49,279 nucleotides of DNA from a virus, in the IMG/VR virus record IMGVR_UViG_3300020439_000010, positions 1-49,279 of that record. One strand, written 5' to 3'. The notes below the pieces were generated by a model. That model was not told where the DNA came from, ran no database searches, and saw nothing but the letters and a program-made list of their open reading frames with translations. The position numbers and the translations under genes are program-made. Of the stretch, positions 49,182 to 49,279 are shown piece after piece. Every line of letters starts with the position of its first letter. The stretch's first letter is position 1.

Positions 49182-49279
49182 ATGGCTAATGTATTTAGTA
49201 TCACCTCAGGTGGTGGAATGCAATCATCAAGCATTGATAATTCAAGACGAATGTTCAATTTTGGTGACAGAGTTGCTGA
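49182..49279 (+). CDS. Major capsid protein, 5' part (true start)
   Basis: ATG at 49182 with AGGAG at 49171-49175 encodes MANVFSITSGGGMQSSS, and the frame runs off the window end into the same frame as base 1. This adds 12 residues before the internal Met at 19. The two parts make one 476-residue capsid protein of the circular genome. Confidence 0.95.
   Translation, partial: MANVFSITSGGGMQSSSIDNSRRMFNFGDRVA
49200..49279. repeat. Terminal direct repeat, right copy
   Basis: Matches 1-80 except at 49204 (C here, T at 5). It shows the contig closes into a circle of about 49,199 bases. Confidence 0.95.

Noticed and set aside
42155-49279. Temperate lifestyle genes (integrase, excisionase, CI-like repressor, att site)
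   Set aside because: No recombinase motifs or att-like repeats were found; the terminal repeat lies within the capsid gene.
1-49279. T7-like single-subunit RNA polymerase
   Set aside because: No ORF of suitable length with its motifs; the only polymerase-like signal is in the giant protein.
1-49279. tRNA genes and CRISPR arrays
   Set aside because: No T-loop-like GGTTCGA segments in a clover-leaf context in the non-coding gaps, and no regularly spaced repeats.

Overview
The window is a complete, circularly permuted genome of a tailed phage, most likely a podovirus-type marine phage. The last 80 bases (49200-49279) repeat the first 80 with one mismatch, so the unit is about 49.2 kb. The major capsid gene runs across the junction: it starts at 49182 with a good ribosome-binding site and continues at base 1. 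The DNA is AT-rich, genes are tightly packed with many TAATG or ATGA stop/start overlaps, and no integrase, repressor, tRNA or ribosomal gene is visible. Gene content (P22-like portal and tail hub, scaffold, DUF5309-like capsid protein, many 'SVGTLTSL' fibres, DUF6321-like basic protein, giant virion protein, AEP primase-helicase, Sak4-like ATPase) fits uncultured lytic phages of the surface ocean. The host cannot be read from the sequence.

Layout. Plus strand, 1-30216: capsid, head-tail adaptors, about 7 kb of fibre genes ending with a peptidase S74 chaperone fibre and one more fibre, a cluster of very small membrane or coiled-coil proteins, a zinc ribbon and a metallophosphoesterase, a beta-propeller-like tail hub, another fibre, three internal virion proteins, and one 2834-residue protein. 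A bidirectional terminator at 30219-30293 separates this from the minus-strand early lobe (30288-41760). Transcribed right to left, that lobe holds small regulatory-looking genes, a ubiquitin-like conjugation cassette (beta-grasp protein, E2-like protein, JAMM protease, ThiF/E1-like enzyme), a Sak4-like ATPase, a probable ssDNA-binding protein, a primase-helicase, a Gp157-like protein, an HNH endonuclease, a DUF3310 protein and small unknowns. A divergent intergenic region (41761-42154) holds a GC-rich structured RNA candidate and an AT-rich array of TTGATA repeats and inverted repeats. Plus strand, 42155-49279: a small gene, a holin-like protein, a GH108 lysozyme, three tiny basic proteins, probable small terminase, large terminase, portal, scaffold and capsid.

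Two systems stand out. (1) The early operon carries what looks like a complete set of ubiquitin-type conjugation parts with intact key motifs: E1 (GLGGIGS, Cys168), E2 (HPHVRSGQPCLG, Cys161), JAMM (Glu30, HSH...S..D) and a ThiS/MoaD/ubiquitin-like modifier with two residues after a Ser-Gly. They are co-directional and lie directly upstream of the recombination/replication genes. (2) The giant virion protein carries a DLDGD motif 39 residues after an Arg-x-Pro segment, preceded by a second barrel-like region. This is the layout of single-chain two-barrel RNA polymerases (QDE-1/YonO/crAss-phage type). No other RNA polymerase and no DNA polymerase is visible.

A plausible reading, and only an inference: the giant protein is ejected with the DNA and transcribes the early lobe; early products start replication using the host DNA polymerase; and the ubiquitin-like cassette modifies a host or phage target, or removes host-made conjugates, during takeover.
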